Assembly: GCF_008923185.1 (NCBI RefSeq)
Contig: NZ_WBMT01000035.1
Coordinates: 1-64,000, forward strand
Reading direction: 5' to 3'
DNA length: 64,000 nt
Source of the DNA: Actinomadura rudentiformis
GTDB taxonomy: Bacteria > Actinomycetota > Actinomycetes > Streptosporangiales > Streptosporangiaceae
Position numbers and translations under genes: made by a program
Part shown: piece after piece, positions 15,944 to 23,691 of the stretch
Layout: each line of letters starts with the position of its first letter
Numbering within the stretch: position 1 is the stretch's first letter
Notes under the pieces: model-generated
What the model saw: only the letters and a program-made list of their open reading frames with translations
Told to the model about the DNA's origin: nothing
The model's database searches: none

Positions 15944-16972
15944 TCAGGAACGCAGCGGCTCGCCCACCTCGTGCATGTGACCCAGCGCCTCCCGGTACGA
16001 CTCGATCAGCCCCGTCTCCACGTACGGCAGCCCCACCTGGGCGCAGTGCTCACGCACCAGCGGCTGCACCTTCCGCAGGTTCGGCCGCGGGATGCTCGGG
16101 AACAGGTGGTGCTCGATCTGGTAGTTCAACCCGCCCAGCATGTAATCCGTCACCAGGCCACCCCGCACGTTCCGCGACGTCAGCACCTGCCTCCGCAGGT
16201 GATCCCACCGAGTGCCGTCAGCGGGCATCTCCATCCCCTTGTGGTTGGGCGCGAACGAGGCGCCCAGATGCACACCGAACAGCGCCTGGTGCAGCACGAT
16301 GAACGCCACCGCCTGGACCGGCGACAGGAACGTGAACGCCAGCCCAAGGTAGAGGCCCAGGTGCGCCGCCAGCAGACTTCCCTCGATCAGCCTCTCCCGC
16401 CGCGGCGCGCCCTTCAGGTACAGAACGCTGCTGACCTTGAGGTTGAACCCCTCCAGCGTCAGCAGCGGGAAGAACAGCCAAGCCTGATGACGGGCCAGGA
16501 ATCCCAGCACGCCTCGCCGCCCGTCCGCCTGCTCCCGCGTCCATGCCAGCGGCCCCTCCCCGACATCAGGGTCCTTACCGACATGGTTGGGGTTGGCGTG
16601 ATGCCGGTTGTGCTTGTCGTTCCACCACCCGTACCCCATGCCGAGCATCAGATCGCCCAGGAGCAGACCAAGTAGACGGTTCATCCGATGCGAGGCCGCG
16701 ATCTGCCGGTGCCCCGCGTCGTGACCGAGGAACCCCGTCCGAGCCGACGCCAGCGCCAGCGGCACAGCGAGCAGCACAGCCCACCATGTGGCGCCCGCCC
16801 ACGCCACCGCCGCCCAGATCGCCACCGTGGCCGCCACGTTCACCCCGATCGCCCACACGTAGTAGCCTCGCCGTCGCTCCAGCAGCCCGCTGTCACGGAC
16901 CTGCCGTGACAGCGGCGCGAAATCGCTGCCGGTGCTCCGGCGGGGCGCCGGGGCTTCGAGGGTGGCGGTCAT
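15944..16972 (-). CDS. membrane fatty acid desaturase (DesA3-like)
   Basis: 342 aa, with several hydrophobic segments and the three histidine boxes of di-iron desaturases: HDAGH (84-88), HNRHH (121-125) and QIEHHLFPS near residue 290. YVWAIGVN and the TGFLGHDAGHRQIAAS context resemble actinobacterial acyl-CoA delta-9/linoleoyl-type desaturases. It introduces double bonds in membrane fatty acids and needs a reductase partner, which is not adjacent. The start ATG has GGAGAG 5 nt upstream. It is followed closely by the Nei gene. Confidence 0.92.
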   Translation of the reverse strand: MTATLEAPAPRRSTGSDFAPLSRQVRDSGLLERRRGYYVWAIGVNVAATVAIWAAVAWAGATWWAVLLAVPLALASARTGFLGHDAGHRQIAASHRMNRLLGLLLGDLMLGMGYGWWNDKHNRHHANPNHVGKDPDVGEGPLAWTREQADGRRGVLGFLARHQAWLFFPLLTLEGFNLKVSSVLYLKGAPRRERLIEGSLLAAHLGLYLGLAFTFLSPVQAVAFIVLHQALFGVHLGASFAPNHKGMEMPADGTRWDHLRRQVLTSRNVRGGLVTDYMLGGLNYQIEHHLFPSIPRPNLRKVQPLVREHCAQVGLPYVETGLIESYREALGHMHEVGEPLRS

Positions 16973-17180
16973 GGGCTCTCCATTCGTGGGGAGGGATGAG
17001 ATCGTTCGGCTTGCAGGCTACGGAGCTGATGATCAAGCGGTCGCCACGCTGCAGAGCCATCTCCTGTCTGGCTCGCAGGTCTCGGTACCGGCCGGAAAAC
17101 CGCACGTGACGGGCTTGATCCACCCCTCAGTCTGGTCATCCAGCAGAACGATCACATGGGCGCCAGCACCACGCTGGAGA

Positions 17181-17218
17181 GGGAGCTGGCACCCGGATCC
17201 GGGGTGGTGCCAGCTCCC
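17181..17218. terminator. orphan hairpin between divergent genes
   Basis: 13-bp perfect stem GGGAGCTGGCACC / GGTGCCAGCTCCC with a 12-nt loop. It lies between the divergent desaturase and phosphatase genes, where no terminator is expected. The rest of the gap (16973-17259) contains no convincing gene. Confidence 0.5.
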
Positions 17219-17259
17219 CCATCAAGACATGACAGACCGGCCATATAGGGTCATAGGTC

Positions 17260-18126
17260 ATGAATGCGCGCTCTCGCTGGATCGATCTGGACGGTGCGGT
17301 CAATGTCAGGGATCTGGGCGGACTTCCCACCGCGGACGGCAGGACGACACGGCGAGGGCGGGTGCTACGGTCGGACAACCTGCAGGACCTGACGGTATCC
17401 GACGTCAGGATCCTCATCGACCATTACGGCCTCAAGGACGTCATCGATCTGCGCAGCGACGCCGAGGTACGCCTCGAAGGCCCCGGGCCGCTCACCCGCA
17501 CCCCCTCGGTCACCGTGCACAACCTGTCGCTGTTCGCCGAGGGCGGCCGCCACACCGACGTCGCCGCCGACACCGACGTCGCCGCCGACACCGAGCCCAG
17601 CTCCGACACCGAGCCCAGCCGCAACGCAGTGGACATCGACAGCGTGGACATCGACAGGGTGCTCCCCTGGCAGACCCGCCCGGACAACTCACCGGCACAG
17701 GACAGGTCGATCAGCCACTACCTCGGCTACCTGGACGACCGGCCCGACTCGATCGTGGCGGCGCTGCGCGTGATGACCAGGCCGGCCGGTTCCGCGCTGG
17801 TCCATTGCGCCGCGGGCAAGGACCGCACAGGCGTGGTCTGCGCGTTCGCCCTGGAAGTCGCCGGGGTGACACGTGAGGCCATCGTGGCCGACTACGCCCA
17901 GACCGGCGAACGCATCGACGCGATCCTGGCCCGGCTCCGCGCCAGCACCACCTACGCCGACGACCTCGACTCGCGGCCGGCCGACAGCCATGTCCCGCAC
18001 GCCTTCATCATGGAGAAGTTCCTGACCCGGGTGGACGAGAAATTCGGCGGCTCACTGGAGTGGCTCACCGCCCACGGATGGGCGGCCGAGGACACCGAGG
18101 CGCTTCGGGCTCGTTTGCTGGATTGA
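17260..18126 (+). CDS. PtpB-like tyrosine/serine protein phosphatase
   Basis: 288 aa, Y_phosphatase3 family. The N-terminus has NVRDLGGLPTADGRTTRRGRVLRSDNL, and the catalytic P-loop HCAAGKDRTG lies at about 182-191 (Cys183, Arg189 in the CX5R motif), like Mycobacterium PtpB. Such enzymes dephosphorylate phosphotyrosine or phosphoinositides. Residues about 97-135 are an unusual acidic insertion made of short repeats (DVAADT twice, EPSSDT-like, VDIDS/VDIDR) encoded by tandem DNA repeats. ATG start; a bidirectional hairpin follows. Confidence 0.88.
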   Translation: MNARSRWIDLDGAVNVRDLGGLPTADGRTTRRGRVLRSDNLQDLTVSDVRILIDHYGLKDVIDLRSDAEVRLEGPGPLTRTPSVTVHNLSLFAEGGRHTDVAADTDVAADTEPSSDTEPSRNAVDIDSVDIDRVLPWQTRPDNSPAQDRSISHYLGYLDDRPDSIVAALRVMTRPAGSALVHCAAGKDRTGVVCAFALEVAGVTREAIVADYAQTGERIDAILARLRASTTYADDLDSRPADSHVPHAFIMEKFLTRVDEKFGGSLEWLTAHGWAAEDTEALRARLLD

Positions 18127-18138
18127 CGTGGTTAGAGT

Positions 18139-18160
18139 GGGGGGTTTGATCAAACCCCCC
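18139..18160. terminator. bidirectional terminator
   Basis: Perfect 22-bp palindrome: six G, TTT, GATC, AAA, six C. It lies between the convergent phosphatase and PucR genes. Confidence 0.8.
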
Positions 18161-18164
18161 GCCT

Positions 18165-18175
18165 TTACATAGTAA
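18165..18175. promoter_or_regulatory. TTAC-N3-GTAA palindrome (site 2)
   Basis: TTACATAGTAA in the context GCCTTTACATAGTAAG, almost identical to site 3 at 27163. It lies between two gene 3' ends, so it is not an obvious operator here. Confidence 0.35.
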
Positions 18176-18193
18176 GTTCCTGGTCAGAACGCT

Positions 18194-19651
18194 TCAGATC
18201 CGCAGTGCACGGCAGGCCAGCTGGAGAGCCAACCTCTGCTCCGGGTCCGCCAGATCCACACCGAGCAGCCTGCCCGCTTTCCGAATGCGCTGGGTGACGG
18301 CGTTGCGGTGCAGATGCAGGTCCTCCGCCGCCCGCGCCGGCGACCCCTGGTGGTCGAGGTAGGCCTGCAGGGTGCGCAGCAGCGGCTCGGCCCGCTCGGG
18401 CCCCAGCGCTTCGATCGGCGCCAGCAGCTCCCGGGCCGAGGCCCGCGCCGTGTCCGACGCGTACCACTCCCCCAGCATGCGGTCCAGGCCCGCCAGATCG
18501 TGCGCGGTGACCGGACGGTCCCATCCGCCGCCGCGGGCCAGCGCGGTCCGGGCCTCCCGAGCCGAGGCGCGCAGGCCGAGCGGTCCCCGGTGGGCTCCGC
18601 CGACGCCGCAGCGCAGCCCGGCGGCGGGAAACCGGTCGCGCAGCTCTCCCAGCAACCGCTCGGCGTCCCCGACCGCCGAACGCAGCCCGATCCGGCCGGG
18701 GTCGCCGGTCTGGGTCCGGATCAACAGCAGGGCGTCGTCGGCGCGCGCCGGATTCCACTGGGCGCCACCCGCCGACCGCAGGCTCTGCAAGGCCGCCCTG
18801 CCCGCCACGTCCAGCAGGTCGTACCGTTCGGGTCCCTGCAGCTCCGCCGGCTCCACGCGCAACGCGATGTGCCAGCCGTCCACCGGGAGCCCGACCCCGC
18901 GGGCCCGCCCCAGCAACCGCAGCGCCTGGCCCTCGGGAGACACCAGCAGTTCCGACAGCAGCAACATCCGTGACCGTACGGGGGTGTCCTCCGCCGCTCC
19001 CCCTGCGGCACGGGCGATCGCCTCCGCGGCCACCCGCATGGACACCGCCACGGCCTCACCGAGGTGTCCGCCGGCGTCGGCCGCCGCGAGCGTCACCTCC
19101 CCCTCGGGTCCCTGGGCCACCTCGCCGCGTTCTCCCGGCCTCGGCGGGCGCAGTTCGACCGGGACTCCCAGCGCCTCCTTCAACGCCGCCACCGTGCGTT
19201 CGGCATCGCCGCCGGAACGCACGATCCCGTCCAAAGCCGCGGTCAGCCGTGCGAACGCCTCCGCCGCGCCTCCCTCGATCACCCGGGTGAGCACGACCAT
19301 GAGACCGCCGAGATCCGCGCCGTCGCTGTGCAGCAACGCGACACGCCCCCGTTCGGCGATCCCCTGAGCCGTCCGGGCGACGGGCGGGGCCGCACCGCCG
19401 GTCAGCACCAGCCCCGCACCGCCCGCGGCCACGACATCCCGCATCGCCACATCGAGGCGGTACGCGGTGGCCCGGGACGAGGCCGGACCGGTCAGCACGG
19501 CCAGCGAGCCAGGCGGCACCGCGGTCAGCGAACGCAGATCCTCGACCAGCGTCACGCCCAGCACCCGCCGCCCGGCCGCCGGACCCGCCAGCAGATCGAG
19601 AGATCCAGGACGTCCCGGCGCGGCGAGCAGGTCGGCGATGACGGTGTCCAC
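18194..19651 (-). CDS. PucR family transcriptional regulator
   Basis: 485 aa. It has an N-terminal PucR sensory domain (LDLLAGPAAGRRVLGVTLVEDL, about residues 18-130), a central GGDEF-like/CdaR region (about 230-370) and a C-terminal PucR HTH_30 domain (LRTLQAYLDHQGSPARAAEDLHLHRNAVTQRIRK, about 425-470). PucR-type proteins commonly regulate purine, allantoin or hydantoin catabolism. It is divergent from the DUF917/HyuA/NCS1 operon and is almost certainly its regulator. The GTG start lies 6 nt after the -10-like TAGTCT, so the mRNA may be leaderless. A palindrome sits in the shared promoter region. Confidence 0.9.
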   Translation of the reverse strand: MDTVIADLLAAPGRPGSLDLLAGPAAGRRVLGVTLVEDLRSLTAVPPGSLAVLTGPASSRATAYRLDVAMRDVVAAGGAGLVLTGGAAPPVARTAQGIAERGRVALLHSDGADLGGLMVVLTRVIEGGAAEAFARLTAALDGIVRSGGDAERTVAALKEALGVPVELRPPRPGERGEVAQGPEGEVTLAAADAGGHLGEAVAVSMRVAAEAIARAAGGAAEDTPVRSRMLLLSELLVSPEGQALRLLGRARGVGLPVDGWHIALRVEPAELQGPERYDLLDVAGRAALQSLRSAGGAQWNPARADDALLLIRTQTGDPGRIGLRSAVGDAERLLGELRDRFPAAGLRCGVGGAHRGPLGLRASAREARTALARGGGWDRPVTAHDLAGLDRMLGEWYASDTARASARELLAPIEALGPERAEPLLRTLQAYLDHQGSPARAAEDLHLHRNAVTQRIRKAGRLLGVDLADPEQRLALQLACRALRI

Positions 19652-19675
19652 GTCGGCAGACTATCCCGCCCAAGG

Positions 19676-19690
19676 TGTGCTAAAGGCACA
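19676..19690. promoter_or_regulatory. putative PucR operator
   Basis: Inverted repeat TGTGC-TAAAG-GCACA in the 105-bp divergent gap between pucR and the DUF917 operon. It is followed by TTGACC (19691-19696), a possible -35 for the rightward operon, and by GCTGA/TCAGC arms at 19700-19718. Confidence 0.5.
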
Positions 19691-19756
19691 TTGACCAGGC
19701 TGAATAGCAGCGCTCAGCACACCAGATCATGGTGGCTCCCGTCCTACGCTGACGCC

Positions 19757-20854
19757 ATGACCCTCCTGGACGGCGGCACGCTTCCCACCTTCGCCCGCGG
19801 CTGCGCGGTGCTGGGTTCCGGCGGCGGCGGAGGCGTCGACGTCGTCCTCGCGGCCGCGCTCCAGGCCGTCGCCGACCACGGACCCGTCCCCGTCCTGCAG
19901 CCCGAGGACCTCGACGCCACCGCACTGGTCATGCCGTGCGGGGTCATCGGCTCCCCCGCGGTCGGGGCCGAGCGCATCGGCGGCGGAACCGAGGCCCAGG
20001 TCCTGCGCGACACCGTCGAACGGCTGCACGGCGCGCCCGTGGCGGCGCTCATGTCCAGTGAGATCGGCGGGTCCAACGGCTGCCACGCCGTGGCCTGGGC
20101 AGCCCGCCTCGGCCTGCCGCTCGTGGACGCCGACGCCATGGGCCGGGCGTTCCCCCGGATGAACCAGAACGCCATGGAACTCGCCGGGATCGCGCCCACG
20201 CCCTGCGTCCTCACCGACGAGCGCGGCCGCACGGTCGTCCTTGACCATGTCGACGGCCGGTGGCTGGAACGGCTGGCCAGGGGAGTGCTCGAGGCCTTCG
20301 GAGGGCAGGCCGCCACCTCCGAGTACGTGCTGCGCGCCGGCCAGGTCCGCACCGCCGCCGTACCCGGCTCGGTGTCGCGGGCGCTGGCCATCGGAACGGC
20401 GCTGGCCGACGGCGTTCCCGACGAGTTCTCGAACACGCTCCCGGACGAGCCGGGCGGGGGCCTCGACCGCCTGATCACCGGGAAGATCTCGACCGTCGAC
20501 CGCACCGGGGCGGGTGCCACCGCCGCCATCGTCGAGGGCCTCGGCCCCGACGCCGGGCGGCTGCTGCGGCTGGAGGCGCAGAGCGAGTACCTCGCCGCCT
20601 TCGAGGACGGCCGCCCGCTCATCCTGGTCCCCGACATCATCGCCGTCCTCGACACCCGTACTGCCGCCGCCATCGATGTGGAACGGCTGCGCTACGGGCT
20701 CCGCGTCAGCGTGCTCGCCCTCCCCTGCGCGCCGGTCTGGAACACGCCCGAGGGCCGCCGCCTCGGCGGACCGGCCGCCTTCGGCCTGGACGCAGCCGTC
20801 ACGTCAAGCTCAGCGGTCATGCCGGGCGGGGTCATACCGGAGACGGCCAGATGA
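19757..20854 (+). CDS. DUF917 (S-methyl-thiohydantoin desulfurase-like) protein, copy 1
   Basis: 365 aa, DUF917 fold over the full length. Signature blocks are the glycine run LGSGGGGGVDVVLAA (about residues 19-33), MPCGVIGSPAVGAERI, SSEIGGSNGCHAVAWA and LVDADAMGRAFP (about 123-134), ending with LRYGLRVSVLALP. DUF917 proteins are usually encoded beside HyuA-type hydantoinase/oxoprolinase subunits, and some are described as thiohydantoin desulfurases. The copy here deviates from the common GTGGGGDPY loop, which copy 2 (25265) keeps, so the two may not be equivalent. The stop overlaps the next start (ATGA), showing tight coupling. Confidence 0.85.
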   Translation: MTLLDGGTLPTFARGCAVLGSGGGGGVDVVLAAALQAVADHGPVPVLQPEDLDATALVMPCGVIGSPAVGAERIGGGTEAQVLRDTVERLHGAPVAALMSSEIGGSNGCHAVAWAARLGLPLVDADAMGRAFPRMNQNAMELAGIAPTPCVLTDERGRTVVLDHVDGRWLERLARGVLEAFGGQAATSEYVLRAGQVRTAAVPGSVSRALAIGTALADGVPDEFSNTLPDEPGGGLDRLITGKISTVDRTGAGATAAIVEGLGPDAGRLLRLEAQSEYLAAFEDGRPLILVPDIIAVLDTRTAAAIDVERLRYGLRVSVLALPCAPVWNTPEGRRLGGPAAFGLDAAVTSSSAVMPGGVIPETAR

Positions 20855-22179
20855 TCACTGGAATCGAGGTCGGCCCCACCCACACCGACGCCGCCGTCCT
20901 CACCGACGCCGCGGTGCCCTGGGCGACGGCCAAGGTGCCGTCCGTTCCAGGCGATCCCGTGGCGTCGGTCCGCCACGCTCTGGCCGCGCTCCCCGAGCAC
21001 CCCCGCACCCAGGTCGCCGTCGGCCTCCGCGGCCTCGCACAGGCCCTCGACGAACGCCGGGGCCTCGCCAAGGTCGGCGTGCTCCGGATCGGCGGCCCCG
21101 CCGCCCAGGCCGTGCGGCCCCTCTTCGGCTGGCCCGCCGGCCTCCGCGACGCCGTCTGCGCAGGCACCGCCATCGTCGAGGGCGGCGGCGGCTTCGACGC
21201 CGCCGAATGGACCCCGCTGGACACCGGCGCCGTCGCCGCGTTCGCCGCCGGCCTCGCCAGCCGCGCCGACGCGATCGCCATCACCGGGGTCTTCTCGCCC
21301 GTGGACGGAGCGCAGGAACGCCAGGCCGCCGACATCATCCACCGCGAACTCGGCGACGCGGTGCACGTCTCGCTGTCCGGCGAGCTGGGCCCGCTCGGCC
21401 TGCTGGAACGCGAGAACACCACCGTCCTGGACGCAGCACTGCACCGCCCGACCGCCGATCTCGCCGACGGTCTGCGCGCAGCCATCGGCGGCACCGCGAC
21501 GGTCCTGGTCACCCGCGGCGACGGCACCCTGATGGGCCTGGACCACCTGCGGCGGCACCCCGGCCTCGGCCTCGGCGGCGGCCTGGCCGGCACGCTGCGC
21601 GGCGCCGCCACCCTCACCGGGCTCGCCGACGCGGTCGTCGCCGACGCCGGCGAACACCGCGTCCGCGTCGCCGCCCTCACCGCGGGATTCCCGCAGCAGG
21701 CGCTGGACGCCCAGATCAGCGGCGTCCCCGTCGGCTTCTGGATGCCCGACGTCATCCGGGTCGCCCGCGGCGGCCCGCGCGCCCACCACGACCTCGCTGA
21801 GGCCGTCGACCGCATGCAGCCCGCCGCCGGACGCCTCCCCTTGATCGTCGTCGGCGGCGCCGCCGCCGACGTGCCCGCCGCGCTGCCCGGCGTCAGCGAG
21901 ATCCGCCACCCCGAACACGGCGCCGTCGCGGGAGCCATCGGCGCGGCCTCCAGCCCCGTCGGCGGCCAGGCCGAACGCATCGTCCGCCTTGACCCGCGCA
22001 CCGGCCTGCAAGCCGCCCTCGACGAGGTGCGGGAGGAAGCCCGCGCCAGCGCCGTACGCGCCGGAGCCGACCCCCGCCGCGTCCAGGTGTCGGAGGTGAC
22101 GCAGACGCCTCTCCCCTACCTGCCCAGCGTCACCCTGCGGTTGCACGCCCGCGCCTCCGGTCCCGCCCATCCCCTGTAA
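20851..22179 (+). CDS. degenerate HyuA-like (hydantoinase/oxoprolinase A) protein
   Basis: 442 aa, about 85 residues shorter than the intact HyuA encoded at 23692. It is homologous along its length (GVFSPVDGAQERQAADIIHRELGDAVHVSLSGELG, GTLMGLDHLRRHP), but each ATP-site motif of the ASKHA fold is altered. The first phosphate loop reads GIEVGPTHTD instead of GIDVGGTNTD, the second VADAGEHRVRVAAL instead of VIDVGGTTADIGIL, and the adenosine motif VVGGAAADVP instead of AVGGGSILVG. The metal/linker block with GPRSVGYRLTEEALVFGGDTLT is absent. The open frame and strong codon bias argue against a decaying gene. A non-catalytic or regulatory subunit seems more likely. Confidence 0.8.
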   Translation: MITGIEVGPTHTDAAVLTDAAVPWATAKVPSVPGDPVASVRHALAALPEHPRTQVAVGLRGLAQALDERRGLAKVGVLRIGGPAAQAVRPLFGWPAGLRDAVCAGTAIVEGGGGFDAAEWTPLDTGAVAAFAAGLASRADAIAITGVFSPVDGAQERQAADIIHRELGDAVHVSLSGELGPLGLLERENTTVLDAALHRPTADLADGLRAAIGGTATVLVTRGDGTLMGLDHLRRHPGLGLGGGLAGTLRGAATLTGLADAVVADAGEHRVRVAALTAGFPQQALDAQISGVPVGFWMPDVIRVARGGPRAHHDLAEAVDRMQPAAGRLPLIVVGGAAADVPAALPGVSEIRHPEHGAVAGAIGAASSPVGGQAERIVRLDPRTGLQAALDEVREEARASAVRAGADPRRVQVSEVTQTPLPYLPSVTLRLHARASGPAHPL

Positions 22180-22207
22180 CCCCCGGCCCCAGCCCGAAAG
22201 GCCAACC

Positions 22208-23638
22208 ATGTCGAAGACCGGCTCACCCACCGACCAGCCGCCGCCTCCGATACCAGCCACGGCCTCCTCCCGCACCGACGAGGACTACCCGCTCGAACGG
22301 GTCCCGCGGTCGGCGCGCTACTCCTGGTTCAACGTCGCGGTCCAGCGGTTCGGCCAGCTGTCGGACCTCACCCAGTTCCTCCTAGGCGCCACCCTGGGCG
22401 CGGGCCTGTCGTTCTGGGGCGCCGTCTGGGCGTTCACCCTCGGCTCGGTGATCCTGGAGGTCGTCTGCATCTTCATCGGCATCGCCGGGATGCGCGAGGG
22501 ACTGTCCACCTCGGTGCTGGCCCGCTGGACCGGGTTCGGCCGGTACGGGTCGACGCTGATCGGCCTGGTCATCGCGGTCTCGCTGTTCGGCTGGTTCGGC
22601 GTGCAGACCGCCGTGTTCGCCCAGGGCCTGCACTCGCTGGCGGGCGGCCCGCCGCTGTGGGTCTGGTCGATCATCGCCGGGCTGGGGGTGACGGTGCTGG
22701 TGCTCAAGGGATTCCGCGCCATGGGCTGGACCGCGTTCGTCACCGTCCCGGCCTTCCTCGGCCTGGCCGGCTGGGCGATGCACGTGGAGATCTCCAAGCA
22801 CAGCCTCGGCGACCTGGTCTCCTCGCCGCCGTTCGGCGAACCGATGTCGATCGCGACCGGCGCCACGATCGTCGCCGGGTCCTACATCGTCGGCGCGGTC
22901 ACCACCCCCGACATGACCCGCTTCAACCGCAACACCGGCGACGTGGTCAAGCAGACCCTCGTCGGCATCTCCCTCGGCGAGTACGTGCTGGGGCTGGCGG
23001 GCGTCCTGCTGGCGTACGCGGTCAAGACCTCCGACGTCATCGCCATCATCACCGCGTCCTCCGGCGTCGCCGGCGTCATCATCCTCATCTCCGCCACCAC
23101 GAAGATCAACAACTGGAACCTCTACTCGGCCGCGCTGGGCCTGATCAACGCCGTCGAGTCGCTGATCGGTGTGCGGCTCAACCGGGTCGCGGTCACGGTC
23201 GGCATCGGCGTGCTCGGCAGCCTCGCGGCCGCCGCCGGGATCCTCGACCGGTTCACCGACTTCCTCACCCTGCTCGGCGTCCTCACCCCGCCGATCGCCG
23301 GGATCATGGTCGCCGAGTACTTCATCGCCCGCCGCTGGCGCCCCGCCCTGGACGCCTCCCGCGAGCTCGGCAGGCTGCCCGAGACCGAACCCGGCTGGGT
23401 CCCCGCCAGCCTCGTGCTCTGGGCCGCCGCCGCGACCATCGGCTGGTTCAGCGAGCACCACCAGTGGTGGGGCATCCCCGCGCTCAACTCGCTGCTGATC
23501 GCCGGCGTCGGCTACGTCCTCGCCGCCCGCCTCGGCCTCGTCCGCGGCACCCGGGAACTCCCCGTCGAGCAGCCCGACCACCCCGCTGCGGCCCTGGAGG
23601 CCGCGCACGGCGCCACCCCAGCCACCACCCGCCCGTAG
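22208..23638 (+). CDS. NCS1 family purine-cytosine/hydantoin permease
   Basis: 476 aa with about twelve hydrophobic segments and the NCS1 hallmarks: VQRFGQLSDLTQFLLGATLGAG near the start, ARWTGFGRYGSTLIGLV, SYIVGAVTTPDMTRFNRNTGDV (about residues 222-243) and TPPIAGIMVAEYF. NCS1 symporters import nucleobases, allantoin or hydantoins with Na+ or H+. Its place between two HyuA-type genes suggests it imports the substrate of this pathway. GAAAGG lies 7-10 nt before the ATG. The C-terminal tail is cytoplasmic and alanine/proline-rich. Confidence 0.92.
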   Translation: MSKTGSPTDQPPPPIPATASSRTDEDYPLERVPRSARYSWFNVAVQRFGQLSDLTQFLLGATLGAGLSFWGAVWAFTLGSVILEVVCIFIGIAGMREGLSTSVLARWTGFGRYGSTLIGLVIAVSLFGWFGVQTAVFAQGLHSLAGGPPLWVWSIIAGLGVTVLVLKGFRAMGWTAFVTVPAFLGLAGWAMHVEISKHSLGDLVSSPPFGEPMSIATGATIVAGSYIVGAVTTPDMTRFNRNTGDVVKQTLVGISLGEYVLGLAGVLLAYAVKTSDVIAIITASSGVAGVIILISATTKINNWNLYSAALGLINAVESLIGVRLNRVAVTVGIGVLGSLAAAAGILDRFTDFLTLLGVLTPPIAGIMVAEYFIARRWRPALDASRELGRLPETEPGWVPASLVLWAAAATIGWFSEHHQWWGIPALNSLLIAGVGYVLAARLGLVRGTRELPVEQPDHPAAALEAAHGATPATTRP

Positions 23639-23651
23639 AGACCCCACCTCC

Positions 23652-23677
23652 GGCACATCCACACGGCACATCCACAC
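23652..23677 (+). repeat. 13-bp tandem repeat before the hyuA start
   Basis: GGCACATCCACAC occurs twice in direct succession, 15 bp upstream of the hyuA start codon. No function is evident; it may only be spacer expansion. Confidence 0.5.
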
Positions 23678-23691
23678 GGCAAAGGAGCGGA

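Noticed and set aside
16893..17123. 76-codon minus-strand frame overlapping the desaturase start
   Set aside because: Overlaps a strong gene and its ribosome binding site; its sequence shows no family features.
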